Positions 27,654-38,770 of a DNA stretch of 64,000 bases are shown one piece after another. The position numbers and the translations under genes are program-made. Location of the stretch: contig JAKTNV010000003.1 of NCBI GenBank assembly GCA_022747635.1, positions 97,364,454 to 97,428,453 on the forward strand, read 5' to 3'. The notes below the pieces were generated by a model. It made no database searches, was not told the DNA's origin, and saw nothing but the letters and a program-made list of their open reading frames with translations. How positions within the stretch are numbered: the first letter of the stretch is position 1; the number at the start of each line of letters is the position of its first letter. The stretch is from Hetaerina americana (taxonomy: Eukaryota > Arthropoda > Insecta > Odonata > Calopterygidae).

Positions 27654-27695
27654 AAGAATATATATATATATATTCTTAAGAATATATATATATGA
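27654..27695. repeat. AT palindrome with tandem extension
   Basis: Bases 27654-27677 form a perfect 24-base palindrome (AAGAATATATAT and its complement). A second partial copy of the same AAGAATATAT sequence follows immediately. Such sequence extrudes easily as a cruciform and is prone to slippage. Confidence 0.8.
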
Positions 27696-28280
27696 GCGCA
27701 TAAACAGAGAGTTGACATATTTCTCCTGAAGTGGTCATACAAATATTATATTCTATCTGAGCAATAAAACTAACCTCCATTACAGTGATCTAGGGTCGAA
27801 TATGAGCATAATTCGCAATAATTTTCAAACATTTTTTAGATTTTAGCTGTCATTGTTGGTTTACATTTTCCTACATATATTATCGACGACAGCGGTAATC
27901 AGCGTCTTACGAATAAATGATCGAAAACAGTTGGCATAAAATATAATTTTTAACCATCTTCTTCTTGTCCCACTATCACACGCGCAGATATGTAACTACG
28001 ACACTCCTCTGCACAATAACCAGCACGCCTCACCATTGACTTTGTAAACAAGTTTTGAAGGATGAGAAAATCCAAGAAATATCTCTGCTCATTTTTTATC
28101 GTTCATGAGAAAACTGCGTTGACAAGTCTTATCTGTACGTATGCTAGCAATACCCGAGTTCTTTTTAGGGCTATAGAATGTATTGCAGTCATTAAAAAAT
28201 GTGAAGACAATTATTGACTGTATTCCTTAGGAATTCATTTATTGAAGAAAAATTCGTAGACCGTTATCCTCAATGTTTAC

Positions 28281-28800
28281 ACGTCTCATCCATATGCTAC
28301 TTTCATTCTTTCACACAACCTCCTCTGCCCCATCTCATCCGTCCCTTTCCCTATCTTTAGCGCGTTTCGTTTAGTTTTTGCAGGAATCCCTCTCCCCCGG
28401 AAGGTTCATCTTCTGTCTATGCTCCCCTCCAACGCTATTCCCCCCCCCTTCCCCAATCTTCCCGAAAATCTCCGAGCGGCTTCTTCGAAGCCAACTTCCC
28501 GCAAAGAAAAACAAAAGGAAATAGGAGTGAGTGAATGGGAAGGAGGGTAGGGGAAAAAGGGGAATGAAGGAAGACTGCGGAGGGGGGTTGAGGGGGTAAC
28601 GGGGTGGGGAGGAAGAGAGAGAATTATACCGCATAAGATGAACGGCCGCGAGAACGAAATGAAGTTGAGGATTTATTCGTGCAGGTTGGGGGGCAGAGGC
28701 CCTATGGGAGGGGGATGGGGAGACTAAGGCGCCGCGCGGGGTTCGGGAGGTTAGAGAGGGGAGGTAAACGAATAGGGGATGGGTGAAAAAGGAATCCAGC
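28281..28800. other. GC island 12, C/T-rich then G/A-rich
   Basis: The + strand is C/T-rich to about 28490, then G/A-rich to about 28800. A minus-strand frame of 169 codons spans the switch and is Ser/Pro/Leu low complexity. A TATATATAAG sequence lies just right of the island near 28896. Confidence 0.55.
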
Positions 28801-30150
28801 GGTGGCGAAATTGGAAGGAAAATAAGTTGGCTGTTAGGATATTCCTTTTGGGAGATTTCTTGGATTCTGCTGCTCTGCACTTTTGGCGTGATAGCCTATA
28901 TATAAGTCCTCCGTTTACGATAAAGTGGCAATGCATCTCTGAGAACCATACGGCTAAAGATTAGAATCTTTTCAATTTATTGTTTCAAAGAGGGCAGTAA
29001 GAGATGTTACGGTTTTTTTTTAGCAGAACTGGAAATGCTTTGAAGTAAACACCAAACAGAAGAGATAAAGAAAAAAAAATTAATTTTCGGGAGGAAATGT
29101 TTACAATGTGTGTGTAAACAACAAAAAGGCGTGTTTAAAAATAGAAAATTTGTATAAACCAACTTTAATTTGATCTTTAAAAGTTAAGGATAAAAGGGAA
29201 ATGAGCCAAATCGACATTCCATTGGGCAATACCCAGCAAGGAGCAAGTGATTAGGATATTATTGTGAGGCGAGGATTTCTGAATTTCTTTTCCACTTCAA
29301 AATGAATTGTCGCAAATTATTCTCTTTTCGCTATTTATTCTGCAATGATTATATAAAAGTATTTGGATAAATACAATTCTAACTCGTAAAGTATTTGGAT
29401 AAATAAAAGTATTTGAATAAATAGCTGAAACACTATAACTGTGGGGATAGAGCTGGAAAGAAAACAAAAAAATAGCCTCAATAATTATTTAAAATATCTC
29501 TCTCAACTGTAAAACGCCTAAGCTAACAATCAAATTGAAGCAAAATATTTTAGAAGCTTACTTGGAGATTATTAAAACGAAAACGACCATACAAATCTTA
29601 TATCTTCCCTTTATTAGCATAGTTATTGATATCGTATATAAGACTTTTTGTGGGCATTAAGAGTACCAGTGTATTTCACTTTCCTATGCGTAACAAATTT
29701 TATATCTACGGTATTCTTGAGATATTTTGAAAACTTTGAAATAAAATAAAAGACCAGAATTCTATTTCAAAATTTACAATCAAAAAAAAAGATGACTGAT
29801 TGTTTAGGAATTTCTGTCTAAAAACAATTAGTCATATAAAAGTGTATACACGAAATATGGAGTAGTCAAGTCGAAGATAGAAAAATCGATTAGCCTGCGA
29901 CTAGACATGTGAGAAGTTGCAAACTAATTCAAAATTTAAAACGCCAATAGTCCGTACAATCATTAACCTCATTTATTTGTCCATTATTATCCTTTGGAAA
30001 AACATTTTCAGTGTACAAATTCACAATTATACCACCACTTAGTTCAAATGTTAGTTCCTTAATTGTATTAATGGCATTATTTTCATGAACCCATGGCATC
30101 ATCAGCTTACGATGGATGAATATATAAGAATGAGTCCTTTTTAGATGACG
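28801..30150. other. AT-rich stretch with one short repeat
   Basis: Only the triplicated word at 29356-29423 stands out. Open frames are short. Confidence 0.45.
29356..29423. repeat. Three direct copies of an 18-base word
   Basis: AAAGTATTTGGATAAATA occurs at 29356-29373 and 29388-29405. The copy at 29406-29423 has one G-to-A change. The second and third copies are directly adjacent. Confidence 0.9.
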
Positions 30151-31300
30151 TACAACTAGGAGGTGCCAGAAAACATTAGGGGGTGGACAAGGAAAGGATG
30201 GAGAGAGTGGAAGTTGAGGAGAGAGAAACAGAAAAAGGAAGAGACAGAGAGAGAGATAGCAATATATACTATAGATTGGAAAGGGAAGAGAAGAGGGCGT
30301 GGGGGTGGGAGGATACGACCAAGGCATTCGTGGGAATCACTTGTCCCGGTCGACAGGTGCAGCGGTGGCGGGTCGAGCTGACGGGGGATCGGGCGTAGGC
30401 CAGCTTCACCGCTATGGGGACGCGGTCTCACATGGTCCGGAATGGGCGAGGCGCTGATGGAGAGCGGCCCGCGTGCACCGGACCAAAGGTGTGCACGGGG
30501 ATGGGAAAGAGATGACCGGGATAACCGCCCCGATCCCTCAGGAAACGCCACCCTTGCTTGTCCCGTTCACCCAACACTTTCCCTTCCCACTCCTCCCCAA
30601 AGGTCTCTGCCTCGCCCTAACCACCGGAGAACAACTTTTACAAGTCAATTCCTTCGGTTGAGGGTTGAAGGGGGGAAGGGGGGCATGTGGGAGGGTGAGA
30701 GTGGGCGACGGTGAGGAAGTGGATGGTTGAGACGGAAAGAACTTCCCTCCGGAGTGTAAGTTGGATTGCAGGGGAGAGGTGCTCCAGGGAATTCATCGGG
30801 CAGCATGAGTGTATTGGTAGCTCCGGAAGGGAGAGAGATGGGGGACTCGGGACGGAGGATTCACACTATGCCACCTCTTATAAAAGCTAGGAGACGCACG
30901 TATACCGTCCTCCCTTTAAGTTCCCCAAAGTGGAGATTGCTTTAGATCCCCATGGGAGAATGAAGGAGACGACCGGAGAGAAACGAGATGGGAGGAGGGA
31001 TGGGGATATTAGGAAATGGGGGAGAGCTGAGGCGAAGAAGGGGAGAGAGTGGGTGGTGAGTTAAGTTTTAAGAAGAATGGCATCGGCTCCATATTAGGAT
31101 ATCTCCTTTTATTTGATGAGATCATATCCTCTGAGCAGAAAGCTCCTCCATCTCCGGGAATCCTACTTCGGTATTCTTTTGTAACTCCTTTGATATCCCC
31201 TCAAACTCGCACGTCCATAGCCACTGTCTCACTCCCTCACACACTCCATCCCTTCCATCATATGATTGTTTTAATGCTGTCGCCTTTTCCAAGCATGCCG
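30151..31300. other. GC island 13, mainly purine-rich
   Basis: The + strand is G/A-rich at 30170-30320 and 30655-31060, with mixed CpG-rich DNA between. The frames of up to about 130 codons are low complexity and overlap in several phases. A TATAAAAG sequence with GC-rich surroundings lies at 30879. Confidence 0.5.
30879..30886 (+). promoter_or_regulatory. TATA-box-like sequence in a GC island
   Basis: TATAAAAG matches the eukaryotic TATA consensus and sits in an otherwise GC-rich block, where it is less expected by chance than in AT-rich DNA. No transcript, initiator or gene downstream supports it. Confidence 0.18.
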
Positions 31301-32052
31301 ATCTGTAACCTGATGAATATTTCTAGGTACTACGCACGCATAAAACCTTTGCATTTACATGAGCCTGAAGATCTTCTCAAATGAACACTCTCAAAAAACC
31401 ATTCAGCTCTTTCAGGTAATTCATTTCAATGGTTAGTTTTGATAAAATCGCAGTGAATATGTATTTTTAATGCCCATGAATATTCCCAAAAATATATACT
31501 AAAATTAAATCTCTAGTTTTGAAAGATTTAAGTAAACTATAGATATGCGAGAATTGAATCCCAGCTGAGAAAATATACCAATGTAAGTTATCATCTAGAT
31601 ACATATTGTTAGGTATTTTTTCATCGAATTAAATCTAAATCTCAATTTATCTGCATGAAATGATGAAAGATAATTCTTTATTGTTTTTTAGACTGAAAAA
31701 GACTGAGAAGGATCTTCAAATAATGGATAAAAATGAATTGGAAAACGTATTTCCGAAAAACTTGATTAAAAAAATAAAATCCGAGCATGTATTACTGAGC
31801 TTTTATTATCTATATGCTTATTGTCGATGGGATTCAAGATATAGTATTTTAGAAACGCCAGTAATCTTAAATTTTATATTTGTTATGGTGCTATATGCTA
31901 CAATAGTAATTCTTGTGACATTTAGTAGTAGTAAAGAGAATATTTCTGGTTATAGAATAGGAATATAAATAACGGAAAAGGTACGTTTAAACGTGGTGTC
32001 AGAAAAAAATATGTGCATTTAATAAATGACACAATTTCAGGCGCCACATGGT
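31301..32052. other. AT-rich stretch, unassigned open frame
   Basis: A 102-codon frame at 31660-31968 (+) has a Lys/Glu-rich first half and one hydrophobic stretch of about 20 residues. In DNA this AT-rich such a frame can occur by chance, and I recognise no family. Confidence 0.35.
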
Positions 32053-32245
32053 GGAAATCCTTCATGATGAAAGAAGACACCTTGCTTTTCCACACAGAAT
32101 GTTTTTTGCTACCACTGAAGTTTCGTTACAGCGGAAAATCTACAGGTAAAATCTGAACATGTCACGCTGTAGCGAAAACTTGATCGTAATGAAAAAATTC
32201 AACGTGGAAAGGCAAAGTGCCGTCTTTCATCATGTGCATTTATCC
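32053..32245. repeat. Fold-back inverted repeat, about 81-base arms
   Basis: Bases 32053-32133 are imperfectly reverse-complementary to 32165-32245 across a spacer of about 31 bases. The best-paired parts are CGCTGTARCGAAA at the inner ends and the CTTTCATCATG segment with GGAAARGCAARGTG near the outer ends. A few indels and a less similar middle show that it is not recent. It could be a degraded fold-back MITE, or a long hairpin that is transcribed. The left arm lies between an acceptor-like TTTCAG (ending 32040) and a donor-like CAG|GTAAA at 32146, and one phase is open across those 105 bases. I treat that as coincidence or possible exonisation. Confidence 0.72.
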
Positions 32246-32814
32246 CTTACTCTTTGTCTATTATGGAGAGGAACTTATATAACAGGTGATGGAAAGCGCA
32301 CATGGCGTGAATGCAAGAGGGCTTTTAACAGAATAAGATATACCGATCATAAATAAGCAATTATCAATCCCAAAGTTAACTGCCTTCTCCATTACTAGAG
32401 AAGGAAATAAATAATATAACCAATATTGCAAGGTTTACGCCACAAAGTTATGTACAAACATTGCAACGAGGATGATGACTGGGAAAAAAATAAATAATAG
32501 AATAGTAATGTGAAGTTAGAATAAACGGTACAATAATTAGACTGTTACAATGAATTCAGGTGTTTTGCATGCCTAATCTATGAAGATAGAAAGGAAATAA
32601 AAATGAGTATTGTCATTACTAGAAAGAATCCTGGTAAAAAAATTTATCGGAGGGAATATTTTAAAACTGGAAATGAAAATAGTCATTCTTCGATATATTT
32701 GTAATCAATATTCTCATATGATTCAAATATATGGGCAAAAAATAACACTAAAAATATGCTCTGCATGTGTGCCGTGCAAGAAAAATAAAACATGGGGGAA
32801 CAAAATATCAAACA
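32246..32814. other. AT-rich stretch, nothing recognised
   Basis: Only short open frames are present. This DNA separates the fold-back repeat from the SINE insertion. Confidence 0.45.
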
Positions 32815-32825
32815 ACGAAGTATGA
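32815..32825. repeat. Target-site duplication, left copy
   Basis: ACGAAGTATGA directly precedes the SINE body. The identical 11 bases follow it at 33133-33143. Confidence 0.88.
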
Positions 32826-33132
32826 GGGGGATCGAGATGGTGCGGGGGCTAACGTACTGGCTTCCCACCCTGAGGGCGCGGGTTCAAATCCCGGCGGTGT
32901 TGAATATTTTTCAGAGGTATCTCGATCCCTACTTGAGGTGCTTTGTGGAGGGCACTTTGAGTGAGTACGCCGTCCGTCGGATGGGACGTTAAACTGCGGA
33001 CCCCTTGGCGCTTTTCGTAAAGAGTAGGCCAATGCCGACGCCGGGTTTCTCTCCACCCTTCATCCTTTCCTGTCCATCCCCTATGGCGCAAACGACCTTA
33101 GCTGTCGGTCGCCTCCCCTTAAAACTACTACT
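32826..33132 (+). mobile_element. tRNA-derived SINE, complete copy
   Basis: The body is about 307 bases. It starts with a tRNA-like head: a box A-like TGGTGCGGGGG at 32838 and an exact pol III box B, GGTTCAAATCC, at 32881. The 43-base spacing is as in a tRNA. A GC-rich body and a short tail (AAAACTACTACT) follow, with no long poly(A). Perfect 11-base duplications flank it, showing insertion by target-primed reverse transcription. A second copy of the same family lies at about 55148-55420. SINEs encode no protein and depend on a partner LINE. The open frames here are shadows. Confidence 0.9.
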
Positions 33133-33143
33133 ACGAAGTATGA
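33133..33143. repeat. Target-site duplication, right copy
   Basis: ACGAAGTATGA repeats the sequence immediately left of the SINE and marks its exact 3' boundary. Confidence 0.88.
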
Positions 33144-36100
33144 AATAGGAAAAGAGGCGGACACATGCTGGTAGAATATTTTTATAATATTTACTACGTT
33201 TTTTAAAAAATATAAAGGAAATATCTTTAATCGAAGATTATTATCAATGATCGTAAAAATATGCGCTAGATGGCTTAAGTAATTTTTTTTAATATGAGGC
33301 TACTCAAACAATTAGAAGCAGTGGAGGATAGAACAGCACGGATAATCACGAAAATCAAGCTCCGTAACAGCGTTGAAAATCAAAGCTAATATTTATCTAA
33401 ATGACTCAAGATAATATAAACAGATATTGTAGAAGAGTTTAACAAAAATTACTCAATATTTAGAGTAAAATAGAGTCAAAATGTAATTAACTTACGTTTC
33501 TATTTGTAAGTTTAAATAATATGAATCAACCATCTCTTAATAATTTTGTATTATGCGTTGTTGGCTGATATTTGGAGACATTTTTGCGCGCTACTGATTG
33601 TTCATATTTGGGAAAAAATGTTTTACAATTTTCAAATAAATAGTTAGCAAATCACCTCACTTAGAATAGATCAACTTAGACTGAAGCATCAAATTTACTG
33701 GAAACCACTCCGATAATATGATGGCTGAAGGGACAAATTTTTGAATGCATGTTCAATCTTAGCACATTCATTAAATGAGCTACTGTGTTTGTGGCTGCTA
33801 ATAAAAGCTGCATTTATATACTACTCAAAGTGTGCGATCTCTTATAATTTGTTGCATAATTTATTGTACAATTCGTTGTACAATTCTTGTATGATTTGAC
33901 CCGGTAGCTCAAATTAAAAATATCTGACTTAAATACAAGTAAATAGGTCAGAATAAGATGCTTCTATATCTAATGATAACAATTAAATTGACCGGAATTC
34001 AATTTTTGTTGAGTGATTAATATTGGCATGACAAAGTGGGCCTAAAATATGGAGAAAAGGGAAACATGAAGCGCATCCTCAATGAGAGGCAAATGAGCAG
34101 AAACAATATAGATATAAAAAAACTACCCGCAGGTTTACAAAAATATGTTGACCAAGAAGACAGTTATGTAATAAAATAAAGGAACGTTGAAATGTTTATA
34201 CGATTGCTGATTTTTTGAAAATAAACGTTTCATCGTTTTCAAGAAATTTTGAAGATCTTAAATTTGGGAACCACATTGCATATAAGTAACAACTAAAACA
34301 GATTCCAAAGAAACTGCAGGAGATGCCGCAGGAGTAACTTTTAACTGTTTAATGAAAACAGTGACATTGAGATTGCATTGACAATGGCGGGATTTTTCCT
34401 CAAAATAATGGCCATAAATTTATTAACGGACTATATGTGAATTAGACTTTTCCGTCAGATATGTTAATTAAATTTTCAAAAGAAATTATCTAAGATATCG
34501 GCTTAATCGACGTAAGAAATCTGCTGGTAAGGAGCGAAATTCAGGCTTATGAAGGGTAGTTCCCAGCTGGAGTTCTAAGCAAACCAAGTGTATCAGGAGA
34601 GTTTCAAATAATGACGTATTATGGCGGTATTTTTGAAGTTTTATAAACGAAATCTAATGTTAATGATACTTTAAAATTGACTTTAAAAAAATTGGCATTC
34701 GAATATGTCAAACAGTGAATAAACACCTTGAAAAAAATACACTTGCAACAGATAATAACTATTCATTTGAAATGAACAAGATTAACATTAACTGTCATTT
34801 ATTTTTGTGCTCCTGTTGCTTTTTTACCCATAAATCGTATGCCTTCGCAAGTCAGTCAAAGGGTAGTGTTGTTCTCAATATAATCTACACACTATTTTTA
34901 ACTGCAGAAAAATATTGACGTAGTTCATATTATCGCCGTTGATACTCGATGCATTTCTTTCTTAATATCTAAATCTATAAAATTAAGACCATATGAAATT
35001 ACAAAAATTAAAATTCTTGCTCCTACAAAAGAGCATTTAAATAGATACAGTACTGACAAATAACTCTTTCTTGTACTTAACAGGGGGATTCATTTGCCAC
35101 ATTAAGAAACTGGAAATGATCCTTGAAGGGTCCGGACACCCTTAAGTTTCCAGCACACTGATATAGGTTTACTTGTCAATTTTTCTCATCGTATTTCAAA
35201 GTATTTCCATTTTCACTACTCTAATAATTATGAAATATGACATAATTACGGTTTTTAAATACTTTTTTCCTAAACAAATCAGCAAATCCTATCCAAAAGT
35301 CTACCAATTTATTGATAAAAACTTTCTTCGGCGTATGATATCGGGATAGAAAAAATCAAATTCAAAAGGAGCACAATGCATTGCTCGTTGGCATAACAAT
35401 TTTTTATCCACCCTCATCAGTAGCCGGTGTTTGCTGCATTGCCTGCTATGCTGAAACCAGTAGTGCCCATTTAGCCTGTGGACGCATATAAAATCCTTCC
35501 ATGATTTTTCCGTTTACATATTTTCGATTTCTATGGTGTATAGGCAGAAATATGTAGCTTCTGAAGAGAGTTATACTCATCAGAGATATTATGCTCCGAA
35601 AATCACAATTATGTCCTCAATTAACGAAAGATATTCTCTTCCAGAACAACAAATCTAATTTCATTGTAACTTGCTTTTGGCCTCATCAAAAGAAAAATAC
35701 GCAAGTGACCCTCTTTGAGGTCATGAATAATCCCTAGGCTAGCCTGATAATACTAGTTTCTCTAAATGGAAATCATGAGATAATTGGTGCTTTAGTTGTA
35801 ATTCCCAAACATAAAAACAAGAGTTACAAGTTGGCTATTTCCTATATTTCTGTAAAAATGAAGTGTGTTTAATTTAACCTGCATCAATAGAGACATTATA
35901 TTTACGATTCCTAAGCGACAAATATTAAAATTTACGTTAAAATTTTAAATATAAAAATAAAGTTACGGTTTATTGAAATAAATATGTTGCAGAAAAAATA
36001 AGCTATATTATAACAAAAATGCTGTATTAAGATTGTGTTTGAATAAAAATCTACAGTGCACAGAGATAACATTGGAAAAAATATTTCAAACGCGGAAGCA

Positions 36101-36255
36101 TTTTGCTAGGCATATACCTACTTTTCTCCGTCTGCCCAATTCCTCAGCACGCGATTTTATGATTTTAAATTCACTCGGTGAAAAATAAGCCCATCGGCTC
36201 TTATCTACAGTTTGTACCTTCTAGCGAAAGGGAAATAATTATTCTCGGATCAGCA
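33144..36255. other. Long AT-rich stretch, little recognised
   Basis: About 3 kb of AT-rich DNA. The only clear structure is the small stem-loop at 35110. A short phrase near 33305-33350 reads LEAVEDRTARII, which loosely resembles the C-terminus of some LINE proteins but is too short to call. Confidence 0.45.
35110..35153. repeat. Small stem-loop
   Basis: CTGGAAA at 35110 pairs with TTTCCAG at 35147. An inner segment ending AAGGGT pairs with ACACCCTT around a CCGG loop. The stem is imperfect and about 44 bases overall, too short for a typical miRNA precursor. Confidence 0.5.
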
Positions 36256-37250
36256 CGAGGTCTTTGATCTATCAATATACGTTTTCCTTTTCCTTTTGGG
36301 TACTGGAAAAGAAACAAGTGAGGCGTTTGGAGCTCTAAGAGGAAAGGACATGTCCCACCCTGAATCCTCATACCGCATGCGAGCTTATGTCAAGACTTAT
36401 CGGAGATCCGAGCTACACGGGTTCACAACGCGGAATTATAATTTCAAAACAGTACGGGAGGAAACCGGAGAGCGAGCGGGCCACGGGAATTGCCGCTTTC
36501 AGCTCAGATTCACGAAAGCAAGTCTATGCGCCAGGGGAATGCGAGTGGCGTGCACCTTGTTACTCCCTTTTCCTCTCTCTATCTCCCACTCCTTCCCATT
36601 TGAAATAGCAGCTGCCCACGCGATAAAGGGTGATGGGAATAAAAGAAAGCTCCTCAGCTCATTCCTGTAGCTGGAGTCGAGCATACGCCGTGAGCAAGGG
36701 ATGCAATGGGTGGTCGATGGACGACAATGTCCGCAGCCCCTCGCGCCCTTTATGGCATTTTCTCGTCTCTTGGTTTGTTCAACAGACAATGGGTCGTAGC
36801 GATGGCAGTGGAAGGATAGCAGGATGCTGGCGAGCACTTTCACGTATACGAATCTCCCTTCCTCTGACCCTACGTCCCTTATGGTGGCCTGTTAAACATC
36901 GCCAAAGCACTGGAGTGGCTCACGAACCGTTTAGGTGCCGTCCACAAGAGTGGGTTACCACCCGACGGAAGGACAGCTATTTACACGAACGGACCCTTTG
37001 TATTTCAAGTCGCACTCGGATTCGAACACGACGTCCTCGAGAATGGAAGCTGTGGGCGTTTCAACGACTCACCTTTCTCGTGAGGATGTGGGCTGAAAAG
37101 ACAAGTGACGATCAATGGCTTCCAGTTTTAATCGTCCCTGTGATGCCTTTTGATTGCAAATGGCCCCTCATTTCTTCCCATTAAAATGCAACCGTCCTCC
37201 CTTTTGAGGAGGAATGAATTCGGGGCGGGGAAGTTCTTGAAGAATGGCAT
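36256..37250. other. GC island 14, balanced composition
   Basis: About 1 kb of near-50% GC without strong purine bias, unlike most other islands. Two overlapping plus-strand frames (124 and 184 codons) are unusually rich in Trp and Arg (about 7% Trp in the longer), which is typical of non-coding GC-rich DNA. I do not call them genes. The block ends just before a splice-like motif on the minus strand (37258-37285). Confidence 0.4.
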
Positions 37251-37257
37251 GTATGAT

Positions 37258-37285
37258 CTTACCTGAAATAATAAGAGAAAACCAA
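37258..37285 (-). promoter_or_regulatory. Candidate recursive splice site
   Basis: Read on the minus strand, a pyrimidine tract (TTTTCTCTTATTATTTCAG) is followed at once by a donor consensus (GTAAGAT). The junction falls between 37263 and 37262. An acceptor fused to a donor with no exon between is the hallmark of ratchet points used for stepwise removal of long insect introns. The window would fit inside such an intron. Alternatively it is an ordinary acceptor, since about 44 codons stay open downstream to a stop near 37126, or it is chance. Confidence 0.3.
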
Positions 37286-37610
37286 TGTTACAACTATTGT
37301 ATATGCAATTTTAAAGATCATCTAACGTACTAAATGGATTTCATAATATCAATAGAGAATTACTCGGACATTCACTGCTTCGTAAGAAAATCCAAAAACG
37401 AATAATTACATATTCATCTATTTATTGAGGATTTGATGAGATCATTCAATGTCCACTTGGTGAAAAGACGAGGTTTTAAAAGCACTGCCTTATGTTTGAT
37501 CATGATTTCAACGCTTCATCACAAAGCAGGAACTTTGATCACGCAACCCCATTTCTAAGAAAGAGTGAGACAAATATAATACACTAGGAGAAAAATTTAC
37601 TGGGACAGAG
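37286..37610. other. AT-rich stretch, nothing recognised
   Basis: This is the short AT-rich spacer between two islands. I see no feature in it. Confidence 0.45.
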
Positions 37611-38770
37611 TTTCTCAATCGCGTCCAAAGGGGACACGCGTGACTCTAGGAGCACGCGCTTCGGTATCGAACTCGTATACCTGCGAGAAGATGAGCGCGT
37701 TGCACAATGGGGGCAAATATTTTGTTGCGCCACGAGTCCCGAGGGAGAGCTCACATCATTTCGGATCGGAGGAGACAAGCGGGACGCGAGAACCCAGGGA
37801 GCGTGCCGTCGCAGCCGAGGGGGAGAGGGGATAGGGGGCGAGGAGTAATGGGGTAAAAGGGGGGGGAGGCCAAGGGGGAGAAGGGAGCGAGGCGACGAAT
37901 AGTCATCAATGCGATTCGAGGGGAATGAGAATGAAGAGAGTGCCGAGTTTCCCATCCCCGTGTCTGCCCAACCTTATAAGTGCGAGTCTGGCGGAAGAGG
38001 CGCCTATGTCTAGGGCAGGGCGGGGAGGGGAGTGAAATAATTGCCCTGAAGGGGTGGACGGGAGTGGTTAGGAGAGGGACGAGAGCAGAGTACCTTCGTC
38101 CACTTACACGCGGGGAAGAGTCTGCGATTAATTGAGAGAGTCGATGGCATGCACCGCCCCTCCCCCGAACCTCCTTCCCCTTCACTTGTCCCCCCCCCTC
38201 CCGACCGAACCCACTCGCGTTCTCAAGACTCCCGCATCCCCTCCTTACTTCCTCTCTCTCTTCCTTCTCAAGCCTACCCCCGACCAATTTCGTCCTCGCC
38301 GTGACACACGCGAACCAACACCTGCGTGTCTCCCCTTCCCGCCGTTCATTCCTCACGACACCAAACCTCCATCTCCCTCGCTCACCTGTCTCCCTCCGAT
38401 GAAAATTGCGCCCCACCGCCGCGCTTGCCCACCCATCTCCCGAGTCCGCCTTCCCCCACCCCCCCCCCCCGCACACCGTCCCCCTGCGGGACACGACTTC
38501 CCGCTCAGCCCTGTAGCACGCATGCGAGGCACTGGAGGCCAGGGCACCGCACCGCGGATCACGCTCACGGTGACGGGATCGGAGGAGGGTAAGGCAAGAT
38601 AGTATTCGAGGTAGACGAGGGAGGAGAATGGGGAGTGGGTAAGTGAATAAGGGGCACCGTAGAAGGTACCGTGCGGGCCAGGGATGTGCTAATGCTGGAC
38701 GTGTGGAAGTGGAAGGAGAAGATGGGGGAGAGGCGTGGAAAGACTGATTGCCCATCTCGTGATTGAGGGT
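37611..38770. other. Large GC island 15 with two bias switches
   Basis: The + strand is G/A-rich at about 37740-38120, C-rich at 38140-38510 (including twelve consecutive C at 38459-38470), and G/A-rich again at 38580-38760. A minus-strand frame of 368 codons, the longest in the window, spans 37751-38857. Its product changes from Ser/Pro-rich to Gly/Arg/Glu-rich and back exactly as the strand bias flips. It therefore reflects composition and not a protein. Confidence 0.6.

Larger units (their letters stand above)
24971..28280. other. Long AT-rich stretch with small repeats
   Basis: This is more than 3 kb of AT-rich DNA. The only visible structures are the hairpin at 25698, the tandem duplication at 26959 and the AT palindrome at 27654. 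I see no coding frame or transposon protein. Confidence 0.5.

Noticed and set aside
31396..31425. Plus-strand acceptor-like CTCTTTCAG followed by GTAATT
   Set aside because: GTAATT is a poor donor and the pyrimidine tract is short. I judged it chance.
32860..32900. Possible tRNA gene from the box A/box B pair
   Set aside because: The downstream body, the tail, a second copy and the target-site duplications show it is the head of a SINE.
33300..33390. LEAVEDRTARII phrase resembling a LINE C-terminus
   Set aside because: It is only about a dozen residues with no collinear neighbours, which is too weak to call.
36630..37184. 184-codon plus-strand open frame
   Set aside because: About 7% Trp and high Arg are typical of random GC-rich DNA. 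It has no domain and overlaps another frame.
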